Part shown: positions 51,023 through 59,595 of the stretch, piece by piece
Position numbering within the stretch: position 1 is the stretch's first letter
How the letters are laid out: every line of letters begins with the position of its first letter
Position numbers and translations under genes: made by a program
Assembly (NCBI RefSeq): GCF_039542305.1
Contig: NZ_BAABHW010000005.1
Span: forward strand, 186,001-250,000
Length of the DNA: 64,000 bases
Direction: 5' to 3'
DNA from: Roseibacterium beibuensis
GTDB lineage: Bacteria > Pseudomonadota > Alphaproteobacteria > Rhodobacterales > Rhodobacteraceae
The notes under the pieces: model-generated
Database searches by the model: none
Told to the model about the DNA's origin: nothing
Seen by the model: only the letters and a program-made list of their open reading frames with translations

Positions 51023-52753
51023 TTACATCTTCTCGACCGGAGTTACGCCCAAGATACCAAGACCGTTGGAAATGACAATCGCCACGGCCCGGATAAGGGC
51101 CAGTTTCGCGGCGGTTGTTGCCGGATCGTCCTCCTGCATGAAGCGCAGGGCGGGATTGGCGTTGCCCTTGTTCCACAGCGCGTGGAATTCCGACGCGAGG
51201 TCGTAGAGATAGAAGGCGATGCGGTGGGGTTCATGCGCCTCGGCCGCGATCTCGACCAGGCGGGGCCATTCGGCGAGCTTGGCGACCAGCGCGAACTCGG
51301 CCGGATCGGCGATGGCCGACAGGTCTGCGGGCGTGTCGGTGGGCAGCCCCGCCTCCTCGGCCTTGCGCAGGACCGAGTGGATGCGGGCATGGGCGTATTG
51401 CACGTACCAGACCGGGTTGTCCTTGGACTGCTCCAGCACCTTGTTCACGTCGAAATCGAGCGGCGCGTCGTTCTTGCGGGTCAGCATGACGAAGCGGGTC
51501 ACGTCCGCGCCGACCATCTCGACCACGTCGCGCAGGGTGACGAAGGTGCCCGCGCGCTTGGACATTTTCAATTCCTGGTCGCCGCGCTTGAGCTTGACCA
51601 ACTGCATCAGCTTGATGTCGAGCGGCACGCGTTCGGCGCTGAGCGCGGCGACGGCGGCCTTCATCCGTTTGACGTAACCGCCGTGGTCGGCCCCGAAAAT
51701 GTCGATCAATTCGTCGAAGCCACGGCTGACCTTGTCGTAGTGATAGGCGATGTCGGGCGCGAAATAGGTCCAGCCGCCATCGGATTTCATGATCGGGCGA
51801 TCCACATCGTCGCCGTACTCGGTCGATTTGAACAGCGTCTGTTCGCGCGGCTCCCAATCCTCGGGGGTCTTGCCCTTGGGCGGTTCCAGCGTGCCGCGAT
51901 AGATCAGGCCCTTGCCGTCGAGGTCCTTGATCGCGGCCTCGATCTGGCCCGTGCCGTAAAGCGATTTTTCCGAGAAGAACACGTCCATCTCGACGCCGAG
52001 CGCCTTCAGGTCGGCGCGGATCAGGTCCATCATCGCGTCGGTGGCGTAGTCGCGGATTTCCTCCAGCCAGACAGCCTCGGGCTGGTCGACCCATTGTTCG
52101 CCCACTTCCTTGGCCAGCGCCTCTCCGACGGCGATCAGGTAGTCGCCGGGATAGGTGCCTTCCTCGAAGGCGACGGTCTGCCCCAGCGCTTCGAGATAGC
52201 GCAGGTAGACCGACCGCGCGAGGACATCGACCTGCGCGCCGCCATCGTTGATGTAATATTCGCGGGTGACGTCATGGCCCGTGTAGGCCAGCAGGCTGGC
52301 CAGCGCGTCGCCGAACACCGCGCCGCGCGTGTGGCCTACATGCATGGGGCCGGTGGGGTTGGCGCTGACGAACTCGACATTGACCTTGCGCCCCTGCCCC
52401 AGATCGGACCGGCCATAGCCCGCGCCGGCCTCGAGCGCGGCGCGCACCTGCGCGCGCCAGCTGTCGCCCGACAGGCGCAGGTTCAAAAACCCCGGCCCCG
52501 CCACTTCGGCGCTTGCGATGCGGGCGTCGCCGCGCAGCTTTTCGGCCAGTGCCTCGGCGATGTCGCGGGGCTTTTTCCGGGCGGGCTTGGCCAGCACCAT
52601 CGCGGCGTTCGTGGCCATGTCGCCATGCGCCGCGTCTCGGGGCGGTTCGACCGCCACGTTACGCGTATCCAGCCCCTCGGGCAGCGCGCCCTCGGCGGTC
52701 ATGGCGTCAAGGCTCTCGATCACGAGCGCACGGATATCGGCGAAGATGTTCAT
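51023..52753 (-). CDS. argS: Arginyl-tRNA synthetase
   Basis: The 576-residue class I synthetase has the HIGH-type motif in SANPTGPMHVGHTRGAVFGD and the KMSK motif in LKMSKRAGTFVTLRD, plus the C-terminal anticodon-binding domain with the DALR-type region. Length is typical. Confidence 0.97.
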   Translation of the reverse strand: MNIFADIRALVIESLDAMTAEGALPEGLDTRNVAVEPPRDAAHGDMATNAAMVLAKPARKKPRDIAEALAEKLRGDARIASAEVAGPGFLNLRLSGDSWRAQVRAALEAGAGYGRSDLGQGRKVNVEFVSANPTGPMHVGHTRGAVFGDALASLLAYTGHDVTREYYINDGGAQVDVLARSVYLRYLEALGQTVAFEEGTYPGDYLIAVGEALAKEVGEQWVDQPEAVWLEEIRDYATDAMMDLIRADLKALGVEMDVFFSEKSLYGTGQIEAAIKDLDGKGLIYRGTLEPPKGKTPEDWEPREQTLFKSTEYGDDVDRPIMKSDGGWTYFAPDIAYHYDKVSRGFDELIDIFGADHGGYVKRMKAAVAALSAERVPLDIKLMQLVKLKRGDQELKMSKRAGTFVTLRDVVEMVGADVTRFVMLTRKNDAPLDFDVNKVLEQSKDNPVWYVQYAHARIHSVLRKAEEAGLPTDTPADLSAIADPAEFALVAKLAEWPRLVEIAAEAHEPHRIAFYLYDLASEFHALWNKGNANPALRFMQEDDPATTAAKLALIRAVAIVISNGLGILGVTPVEKM

Positions 52754-52842
52754 GGCGGAAGATCCCTTGGAGTTGTGCGGGGTTTATCACGCCGCACGGC
52801 GGGTTCAACAGGATCGCACGCCCATATCGCCCCGCCGCGTCG

Positions 52843-53190
52843 TTACGGCCCGCACCGGACATAGGTGCGCGACCATTGCTCCCCCACGAGGACCATGCCG
52901 CCCTCGAACGAGGGCATGATCATGTAGCGCCGGGTCCAGGTTTGACCTTCGCCGCCGCACTGACCGTCGAACAGGATCGCGCCCGCCATCCCCCGCACCG
53001 GGACGGGGTTGGTCAGCTGGCAGGTGGATTCCCAGAACTCCAGCCGGCCGGGGCTGACGGTGACCATGCCGTCGCTGATCCCCGCAGGGCAACTGTCGGG
53101 ATGATACCGCCCCGGGGCCACCTGCTGCGCATTGGCCATCAGGGTCGAGGACAGGATGGTCGCCAGGGCGGCGACGGTCGTCAGTTTCAT
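52843..53190 (-). CDS. Small secreted cysteine protein A (antiporter-linked family)
   Basis: The 115-residue protein has a signal peptide (LTTVAALATILSSTLMANA) and a mature part with four Cys: DSCPAGISDG, FWESTCQLTNPV, FDGQCGGEGQTW and TYVRCGP. The spacing and the E-x-x-C-x-L-x-N/D-P motif match two other proteins nearby (53187-53642 and 55757-56104). Two disulfides are likely. Function unknown. Its start overlaps the end of the next protein's gene by 4 nt. Confidence 0.75.
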   Translation of the reverse strand: MKLTTVAALATILSSTLMANAQQVAPGRYHPDSCPAGISDGMVTVSPGRLEFWESTCQLTNPVPVRGMAGAILFDGQCGGEGQTWTRRYMIMPSFEGGMVLVGEQWSRTYVRCGP

Positions 53191-53642
53191 TGGTCGGTGA
53201 CCTCCTCTTCAACGTCTTCGGCGGCATCTTCTTCCGGCGAACCGTCCCCGTCTGCGGCGGCGTCATTCGCGGGGACCGGGCCGGCGGCCCCGCCCCCTTC
53301 ACAGGAATAGAGCGTCTCGCCCAGGCCGCGTAGAACGACGACCATCGAGTCCGGCTCGGGCCCCTCGCCGAAATAGATGCGCGCCTCGAACGTGCCATCC
53401 GCGTCCTCGCAATTGCCGTCATAGAGGAATTCCTCGTCCAGCAGACGCAGGCGCGTGGGGTTGAAAAGCTCGCAACATGCACCGTCGAAGCACAGTTCGG
53501 GAAAGGTGAGCGTGGCCACTGCCGCGCCCTCGGCCGGCCCGCCGCCCTCGGCGCAGACGGAATAATAGGTGCCGTTCGCGGGAAAGGCGGCAGCCGAAAA
53601 AGGCAGGACGGCAAAGGCGACAGCGGGGATCAGGCGGCGCAT
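53187..53642 (-). CDS. Small secreted cysteine protein B (antiporter-linked family)
   Basis: The 151-residue protein has a signal peptide (IPAVAFAVLPFSAAAF), a Cys-rich middle (YYSVCAEGGGPAEG, LCFDGACCELFNPTRLRLLD, FLYDGNCEDADGTF, LYSCEGGG) and an acidic tail (DGDGSPEEDAAEDVEEEVTD). The C-E-L-F-N-P-T-R-L-R segment aligns with C-Q-L-T-N-P-V-P-V-R of the next gene. It is translationally coupled to that gene. Function unknown. Confidence 0.75.
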   Translation of the reverse strand: MRRLIPAVAFAVLPFSAAAFPANGTYYSVCAEGGGPAEGAAVATLTFPELCFDGACCELFNPTRLRLLDEEFLYDGNCEDADGTFEARIYFGEGPEPDSMVVVLRGLGETLYSCEGGGAAGPVPANDAAADGDGSPEEDAAEDVEEEVTDQ

Positions 53643-53701
53643 GGCGGCACTCCGGCGGCAACAGGGGTGTGGGTCCATGGTGCCGCGCGGGCGGGTTTCG
53701 A

Positions 53702-55558
53702 TCAACTGTCGGTTGCAGCCTTTTTGCCATTCACGTCCGGCGGCGGCTGCTCGCCTGCATCCTCGGGGCGCAGCGTCAGCAGGCGTGCACCCGCCCCGGC
53801 CTCGACCTTGTCGTCGGGGCCGACGAGGCGCAGGGCGCCGCCCGCCCCGATCACGCCGATCAGCATGGCGTCGGGCCGCTTGGCGCGCCAATCCTCCAGG
53901 GTGAATTCCTCGGTCAGGCCGGTCAGGCGGAACTGCCAGCCCTGCCAGACGCGCAACTCCATCTCGCGATAGGTCGCCCCATCCCCCAGGGGCCGCCCGC
54001 CCAGCGTGGCCGGCAAGGCATGGCGCACCTGTTCGCTTTTCTCGCGCGTGACCTGGAACACCTTTTCGCGCCCCATCTCGGGCGCGAGGTCGGTGGCGAC
54101 CAGCGTGTTGTAGGCATCGTTGTCGGTGGCCGCGATCAGGGTGGAGTAGCCGACGAAATCAATGCGATGCTCGGCCGCCTCGGACAGGACATCACCGAAG
54201 AAGGTGGGAATGCCCGCCTCGCGCGCGCGGCGCAGGTGGCCACGGTTCGCATCGGCGATCAACACGGGCACCTCGGCCTTTTTCAGCGCCTCGGCCAGAA
54301 GGGTCGTCCAGCGCGAGCCGCCGACGATCAGCACGCCGGGTGTGCCCGCAGCGGTCAGGCCCAGCGCCTTGGCGAAGGGACCGAGCGTGAAGCCGTGCAG
54401 CACCACCGTGGCGGCCACCAGCACGAAGGCCAGCGGGCCGATCAACGCGCCATCCTCGACGCCAAGTTGCACCAACCGCTCGCCGAACAGGCCCGCGACA
54501 GCGACCAGAACCACCCCGCGTGGACCGGTCAGGGCCACCAGCAATTGCTCGCGGTATGGAATGCCAGACCCGATGAGCGAGGCCATCACGGTCAGGGGCC
54601 GCGCGACCAAGACCACGGCGGCGACGAATAGCGCCGCGCGCCAGTCCAAGCGTCCAAGGGCCGAGAAATCGAGCGAGGCCGCCAGCAGGATGAACACGCC
54701 CGAGACCAGCAGGATCGTCGCGTGTTCCTTGAAGCGGCGCAATTCCTCGTAACTGGGCAGGTCGGCATTGGCGATGACGAGGCCCATGATGGTAACGGCG
54801 AGAAGGCCACTTTCATGCAAAACCGAGTCCGAGAGCGCGAAGATGGCGATCAACAACACGAACAGGACCGGCACTTTCATATGCTCGGGCACCTGCCCGT
54901 GGCGGAAGGCGCGGGCAAGGCCATAGCCCGCCGCCACGCCCGTGATGGTGGCTACGGCCACGCCCATCACCAACTCGCCCGCGGCACTGCCGACGGAGGT
55001 GGCGCTGTTGAGGACCAGCACGACCTCGAAGGCCAGAACGGCGGCAAGCGCGCCGAGCGGGTCGTTGACGATCGCCTCCCATTGCAGAAGCGCCGCCGGA
55101 CGGCGCGACAGCCGCGCCTGCCTGAGCAGCGGCGCGATCACGGTCGGCCCGGTGACGATCATGATGCCGCCGAAAACCGCCGAGCTTTCCCAACTGAGCC
55201 CCGCGCCGTAGCGCAACGCCAGCGTCGACAGGAGCCATCCCAGCGGCGCGCCCACGAAGACGAGGCGTTTGACCCCCACCGCCGCGTCCGACAGCGACCT
55301 AAAATTTAGCGTGAGGCCGCCCTCGAACAGGATCACGGCGACCGCGATGGCGATCAGCGGCTGGGTCAGCGGCCCGATATCGCGCGCCGGGTCGAGCACT
55401 CCAAAAACCGGGCCGATCAGCACGCCCGCGACCAGCATCAGCACGATACCGGGCAGGCGCAGTTTCCAGGCGATCCATTGCGCACCAACGCCCACGACAC
55501 CGACAAGCGCCAGGGCCGTGACAGGGGACAGGGCGCCATCCGCCGGGGTGACCGCCAT
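53702..55558 (-). CDS. Monovalent cation:proton antiporter with RCK-type domain (CPA1-like)
   Basis: The 618-residue protein has an N-terminal transport domain of about 12 membrane segments (LVAGVLIGPVFGVLDPARDI, IAIAVAVILFEGGLTLNFRS, VTGPTVIAPLLRQARL, WEAIVNDPLGALAAVLAFEV). The intact ND pair in IVNDPLGA is typical of electroneutral Na+/H+ or K+/H+ exchangers. A cytoplasmic Rossmann/TrkA-N-like domain follows (GVLIVGGSRWTTLLAEALKK, LIAATDNDAYNTLVATD). It probably controls internal pH and cations. Two families of small secreted proteins flank it. Confidence 0.9.
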   Translation of the reverse strand: MAVTPADGALSPVTALALVGVVGVGAQWIAWKLRLPGIVLMLVAGVLIGPVFGVLDPARDIGPLTQPLIAIAVAVILFEGGLTLNFRSLSDAAVGVKRLVFVGAPLGWLLSTLALRYGAGLSWESSAVFGGIMIVTGPTVIAPLLRQARLSRRPAALLQWEAIVNDPLGALAAVLAFEVVLVLNSATSVGSAAGELVMGVAVATITGVAAGYGLARAFRHGQVPEHMKVPVLFVLLIAIFALSDSVLHESGLLAVTIMGLVIANADLPSYEELRRFKEHATILLVSGVFILLAASLDFSALGRLDWRAALFVAAVVLVARPLTVMASLIGSGIPYREQLLVALTGPRGVVLVAVAGLFGERLVQLGVEDGALIGPLAFVLVAATVVLHGFTLGPFAKALGLTAAGTPGVLIVGGSRWTTLLAEALKKAEVPVLIADANRGHLRRAREAGIPTFFGDVLSEAAEHRIDFVGYSTLIAATDNDAYNTLVATDLAPEMGREKVFQVTREKSEQVRHALPATLGGRPLGDGATYREMELRVWQGWQFRLTGLTEEFTLEDWRAKRPDAMLIGVIGAGGALRLVGPDDKVEAGAGARLLTLRPEDAGEQPPPDVNGKKAATDS

Positions 55559-55756
55559 CAGACAGCCCCCTTCGTCATCACATGAACCGCTCGATCAGCC
55601 ATAACCTTCACCCCTTGCCCTACGCCGAACGGGCCGAGCCTATTGCCCGCCCCGATGCAACCCAACCCCTTGAACGCCCTAGCGGTTCCATGTGCGCAAA
55701 GGTGGTGCGCGCCGCAGGTTGGGCAACTGCGTGGACGCAATGCCGGTTAGACCGGC

Positions 55757-56104
55757 CTAGTCGCAGGACACGAAGCTGTCTTCCAGATCGCCCGTGCGCA
55801 TCACGAGGTTGCCGTCCGCGTCGAAGGACAAGACCACCGTCTCGGGGCTGGGGCCGGACCCGTAATCGCAGGTCAAGGTGTATTGCACCGCGCCCTCGGG
55901 GGCGTCCTGCGCGACCGGGTCGGTCAGGGTGCAGGGCGTCTCGTAATAGGCGACGGTCTCGCCCTCGATCCGCAGCGCCACGGCATCGGCCTCGCCCGAG
56001 CAGTAGCCGTATTCATAGGTGCCGTCGAACCCATCGGCAGCCAAAGCCGTGGGCACCAGAAGGGCCGCCCCGGCCATGCGCAAAAGAAAAGATCTCGTTA
56101 TCAT
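55757..56104 (-). CDS. Small secreted cysteine protein C (antiporter-linked family)
   Basis: The 115-residue protein has a signal peptide (LLRMAGAALLVPTALAA) and four Cys: EYGYCSGEADAV, YYETPCTLTDPVAQDA, YTLTCDYGSG and DSFVSCD. It shares spacing and the ETPCTLTDP block with protein A at 52843-53190. It lies upstream of the antiporter in the same direction; a 7-bp inverted repeat TCGTTGG/CCAACGA (56122-56139) stands just before its start. Function unknown. Confidence 0.75.
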   Translation of the reverse strand: MITRSFLLRMAGAALLVPTALAADGFDGTYEYGYCSGEADAVALRIEGETVAYYETPCTLTDPVAQDAPEGAVQYTLTCDYGSGPSPETVVLSFDADGNLVMRTGDLEDSFVSCD

Positions 56105-56163
56105 GCGAACGCTCCCTGATCTCGTTGGATGACCAACGATTGCAGATGGGCGCGCGCCTGTAA

Positions 56164-57342
56164 CTAGAGGTTTTCCAGCGGTCGGATGATCTCCACCCCC
56201 TTGTCGCCGAAGATCCGCTGATGCGTCTGGAGGGCGAAGCGGTCGGTCATCCCGGCGATGTAATCCGACACGATCCGCGCCAGTTGGGTTTCATCGCCCG
56301 CGACGTCTTCGACATCTTTGCGCCATTGCTTGGGCAGTTCCTCGGGATGGGCCATGAAGAACGGAAAAAGCTCCATGACCACGCGCGTGACCTCGACCCG
56401 CATCTCGACCACGGCGGGGGCGCGATACATGCGGTGGAACAGGAAGTCCCGGATCACCTTGAGATCGGTGAAAAGCGCGTCGGAGAATTGCACGATGGGG
56501 CGGCCCGCCTCGCGGACATCGCGCACCGTCTCGGGGGCCAGATCGGCAAGGGTCGCCTGCGCCTGCCCGATCACGTCCTCCACCAGAACGCCGAAGAAGC
56601 GCCGGAGCGCCTCGTGCCGGCGACGGTAGTAGTTGAGGCCGGGATAGCGCGCATCGACCTCGGCGAAACAGGCGCCCAGGATCGGCAAGTCGGCCAGTTC
56701 GTCGGTCGAGAACAGCTCGGCCCGCAGCCCGTCATGCAGGTCGTGGTGGTTGTAGGCCACGTCATCGGCGATCGCGGCAACCTGCGCCTCGGCGCTGGCA
56801 TGGGTGTTCAGCTCCAGATCATGGCGCGCGGTGTAATCGGCAAGCGCCCATGGCACGGGCGCGGGCACGGGGCCATTGTGTTTGGCAATGCCTTCAAGGG
56901 TTTCCCAGGTCAGGTTCAAACCGTCGAATTCGGCATAATGGCGTTCGAGATGGGTGACGATGCGAATGGCCTGCGCGTTGTGATCGAACCCGCCATAGGG
57001 CTCCATCACGGCCTGAAGCGCATCCTCGCCGGTATGACCGAAGGGCGGATGGCCAAGGTCATGGGCCAGCGCCACGGCTTCGGTCAGTTCCTCGTCGAGG
57101 TTGAGGGCGCGGGCCATGGTGCGCGCCACCTGCGCCACCTCGATGGAATGGGTCAGGCGGGTGCGGAAATAATCGCCCTCGTGTTCGACGAAGACCTGCG
57201 TCTTGTGCTTGAGCCGCCGAAACGCCGAGGAATGGATGATCCTGTCGCGGTCCCGCTGGAACGGTGTGCGAAACGTGCTCAGATCCTCGGGCATGAGGCG
57301 CCCGCGGCTTTGAGCCGGATCGCTGGCATAGGGTGCACGCAT
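56164..57342 (-). CDS. dgt: Deoxyguanosinetriphosphate triphosphohydrolase-like protein
   Basis: The 392-residue HD-domain protein has RDRIIHSSAFRRLKHKTQVF, RLTHSIEVAQVARTMARAL, AVALAHDLGHPPFGHTGEDA and AIADDVAYNHHDLHDGLRA, covering the H...HD...D metal ligands. It hydrolyses dNTPs to deoxynucleosides and triphosphate. ATG 57342 follows an AAGGGG site. It is divergent from erpA. Confidence 0.92.
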   Translation of the reverse strand: MRAPYASDPAQSRGRLMPEDLSTFRTPFQRDRDRIIHSSAFRRLKHKTQVFVEHEGDYFRTRLTHSIEVAQVARTMARALNLDEELTEAVALAHDLGHPPFGHTGEDALQAVMEPYGGFDHNAQAIRIVTHLERHYAEFDGLNLTWETLEGIAKHNGPVPAPVPWALADYTARHDLELNTHASAEAQVAAIADDVAYNHHDLHDGLRAELFSTDELADLPILGACFAEVDARYPGLNYYRRRHEALRRFFGVLVEDVIGQAQATLADLAPETVRDVREAGRPIVQFSDALFTDLKVIRDFLFHRMYRAPAVVEMRVEVTRVVMELFPFFMAHPEELPKQWRKDVEDVAGDETQLARIVSDYIAGMTDRFALQTHQRIFGDKGVEIIRPLENL

Positions 57343-57393
57343 CCCCTTTGGTCCCCTTGTTCCTGTCGCATCCCCTGCCCGGGCTGCGCCGCC

Positions 57394-57422
57394 TTGTTTG
57401 CGCTTGGGCGTCCTCATATATT
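57394..57422 (+). promoter_or_regulatory. Predicted erpA promoter
   Basis: TTGTTT (57394-57399) and TATATT (57417-57422) are separated by 17 bp, about 45 nt before the erpA start codon and within the dgt-erpA divergent region. Confidence 0.5.
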
Positions 57423-57467
57423 CGAATGCAGAGAAATGCGACAGCCGAACGCCCGAGGAGAACGCGC

Positions 57468-57806
57468 ATGACGCTGACCCTGACAGTGCCCCCGAAAGTG
57501 ACCGACCGCGCCTTTGCCCGGTTGGCCGAGATCAACGATGCCTCGGGCGAGGCGAAGGCCCTGCGCGTCGCGGTCGAGGGCGGCGGCTGTTCCGGTTTCC
57601 AGTACGACATCAAGCTGGACGATCCGGCCGAGGATGATTTGGTGCTGGAACGCGATGGGCAGAAGGTCGTGGTCGACAGCGTCTCCCTGCCCTTCCTGGC
57701 CGATGCGGTGATCGACTTCACCGAGGAATTGATCGGTGCGCGGTTCACCATCGACAACCCGAACGCGACCTCGTCCTGCGGCTGCGGCACGTCCTTCTCG
57801 ATGTAA
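57468..57806 (+). CDS. erpA: Iron-sulfur cluster insertion protein (A-type, ErpA/HesB family)
   Basis: The 112-residue A-type carrier has the three conserved Cys in GGGCSGFQYDI and SSCGCGTSFSM. It delivers Fe-S clusters to apo-proteins. ATG 57468 follows GAGGAG at good spacing. ErpA rather than another A-type protein is inferred from similarity and the dgt neighbour. Confidence 0.9.
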   Translation: MTLTLTVPPKVTDRAFARLAEINDASGEAKALRVAVEGGGCSGFQYDIKLDDPAEDDLVLERDGQKVVVDSVSLPFLADAVIDFTEELIGARFTIDNPNATSSCGCGTSFSM

Positions 57807-57883
57807 GCGATCTTGACCCCGGTCAAGGCGCCGGCCCCTTGGCCGCGCGACGCTGACCCGTGTCGGACCCAAGGAGAGCGCCC

Positions 57884-58285
57884 ATGACCACGCCGCTGTT
57901 TCATTCCACCCGCGAAAGCGACACCCTTCTCGTGATCGAGGCCCATGGCGCGATGGATGCCCGCGCGATGGAAGTCGCGCTGACCCTGCTGGTCGATGAG
58001 ATGAAGGGGATGCATCACGGCGCCTGCCTTGTGCGGGCGGAAGGCGTCGAATGGCCGAGCCTTGGCGCGATCGGCGTCGAGATCCGGCACTGGGTCCAGA
58101 TGATGGCGATGGTCGAGAAACTCGACAAGGTCGCGGTGCTGACCGACGAGGGCTGGGTGCGCGCCATCGCCTCGATCGAGTCGGCGTTGATCCCCAACCT
58201 CGTGATCCGGGCCTTTGCCCCGGACCAGGAAGACGCCGCGCGCGCCTGGCTGGCCGAACCGCTCAGCCAGGACGCGACGGCGTAA
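57884..58285 (+). CDS. SpoIIAA-like / STAS-type protein
   Basis: The 133-residue protein has the SpoIIAA-like family pattern: ESDTLLVIEAHGAMDARAME, VALTLLVDEMKGMHHGACLV and MVEKLDKVAVLTDEGWVRAI, ending FAPDQEDAARAWLAEP. Members resemble antisigma-factor antagonists but their function is unproven. ATG 57884 follows AAGGAGAG. Confidence 0.85.
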   Translation: MTTPLFHSTRESDTLLVIEAHGAMDARAMEVALTLLVDEMKGMHHGACLVRAEGVEWPSLGAIGVEIRHWVQMMAMVEKLDKVAVLTDEGWVRAIASIESALIPNLVIRAFAPDQEDAARAWLAEPLSQDATA

Positions 58286-58288
58286 GGC

Positions 58289-58645
58289 TCAGGCCTCTTC
58301 GTTTTCCTTGGCGGCCCCGGCGCGGGGCTGGCCGACGCGCGGTTCCGGCACGCGGGCCGCGGGCACGCGCGGCTGCGGCACGTTCGGCTTCAACTCGGTC
58401 CTGGCGTCGGGCTTGACCTCGGGCGCGGTTGCCGCGTCGGGCTTGGGCAGGGCCAGCGCCTCGTCCTGGAACTGGTCCGGCACCTCGGGCACGATCTGCC
58501 CGGTTTCGAGGTCGATCATCACGCGCGGCTTGGTCGGCATCGCGTCGATCATCTCGTTCAGTTCGCGCACCAGCCGCTTGAACCTGTCGCGCTGGCTTTC
58601 GGATTTCGGGGCGGGCTTGGCGCCGCCACGGAAGAAGTTGAACAT
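58289..58645 (-). CDS. Small unknown protein with Pro/Ala-rich tail
   Basis: The 118-residue protein has a conserved-looking front (MFNFFRGG, RDRFKRLVRELNEMIDAMPT, KPRVMIDLETGQIVPEVPDQ) and a low-complexity tail rich in Pro, Ala and Arg. No signal peptide or membrane helix is seen. It converges with the SpoIIAA-like gene, 3 nt apart. Confidence 0.65.
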   Translation of the reverse strand: MFNFFRGGAKPAPKSESQRDRFKRLVRELNEMIDAMPTKPRVMIDLETGQIVPEVPDQFQDEALALPKPDAATAPEVKPDARTELKPNVPQPRVPAARVPEPRVGQPRAGAAKENEEA

Positions 58646-58812
58646 CGGGATTCCCAGTTTTTTGACAAGACGAGAGTCATTCTAGCTTATGCTGCGGCGC
58701 GGAAAACCGTCCGCATCGTCTCATGGGGGTGGATCGGCCAAGCCTTGCCGATGACGGGCTTGGCAAGGGCGCGCCGGGCGGGCAGAAAGGGCCAAACGAC
58801 CGGGGGGCCTCC

Positions 58813-59595
58813 ATGCGCATCGCGACATTCAACATCAACGGCATCAAGGCACGGGCCGAGGCGCTCTGCGCCTGGCTGGACGAGGCCGCGCCCGACGTCG
58901 CGCTGTTGCAGGAGATCAAGTCGGTCGACGAGAATTTCCCGCGCGAACTGTTCGAGGATCGCGGCTACAATGTCGAAACGCATGGCCAGAAAAGTTTCAA
59001 CGGCGTGGCGATCCTGTCGAAACTGCCGCTTGAGGATGTGTCGCGCGGGCTGCCCGGCGATGACGAGGACGAACAGGCCCGCTGGATCGAGGCGACGGTA
59101 ACCGGTGACAACCACTCGGTGCGGATCTGCGGCCTTTACCTGCCCAACGGCAACCCGGTGCCGGGGCCGAAATACGACTACAAGCTGGCCTGGATGGAGC
59201 GGATGCGCCGCCACGCCGCCGGACTGCTGGAAACCGAGATGCCGGTGGTGATGGCGGGCGATTACAACATCATCCCGCAGGACGAAGACGCCGCCAAGCC
59301 CGAGGCCTGGACCGAGGATGCGCTGGCCTTGCCGCAAAGCCGCGACGCGTTCCGCCGGATCCTGAACCTCGGCTACACCGAGGCGATCCGCGCGCGCACC
59401 GCCGCGCCGGGGCTTTTCTCCTTCTGGGATTACCAGGCAGGCGCGTGGCAGCGGAACAACGGCATCCGCATCGACCACCTGCTGCTCAGCCCGCAGGCGG
59501 CCGACCTGATGACGGAAGCCGGCATCGACAAGGACGTGCGCGGGCGCGACAAGCCCTCGGATCACGTGCCGGTCTGGATCGACCTCGCCGCCTAG
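58813..59595 (+). CDS. xth: Exodeoxyribonuclease III
   Basis: The 260-residue AP endonuclease has MRIATFNINGIKARAEALCA, LLQEIKSVDENFP, VVMAGDYNIIPQDEDAAKP and KPSDHVPVWIDL, covering the metal-binding Glu and the catalytic Asp/Asn/His set. ATG 58813 gives the standard N-terminus. The stop codon overlaps the convergent membrane protein gene within CTAG. Confidence 0.93.
   Translation: MRIATFNINGIKARAEALCAWLDEAAPDVALLQEIKSVDENFPRELFEDRGYNVETHGQKSFNGVAILSKLPLEDVSRGLPGDDEDEQARWIEATVTGDNHSVRICGLYLPNGNPVPGPKYDYKLAWMERMRRHAAGLLETEMPVVMAGDYNIIPQDEDAAKPEAWTEDALALPQSRDAFRRILNLGYTEAIRARTAAPGLFSFWDYQAGAWQRNNGIRIDHLLLSPQAADLMTEAGIDKDVRGRDKPSDHVPVWIDLAA

Noticed and set aside
57812..57827. Palindrome CTTGACC-CC-GGTCAAG after erpA
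   Set aside because: Short, with no T-run and no second matching copy in the same arrangement; not enough for a site call.
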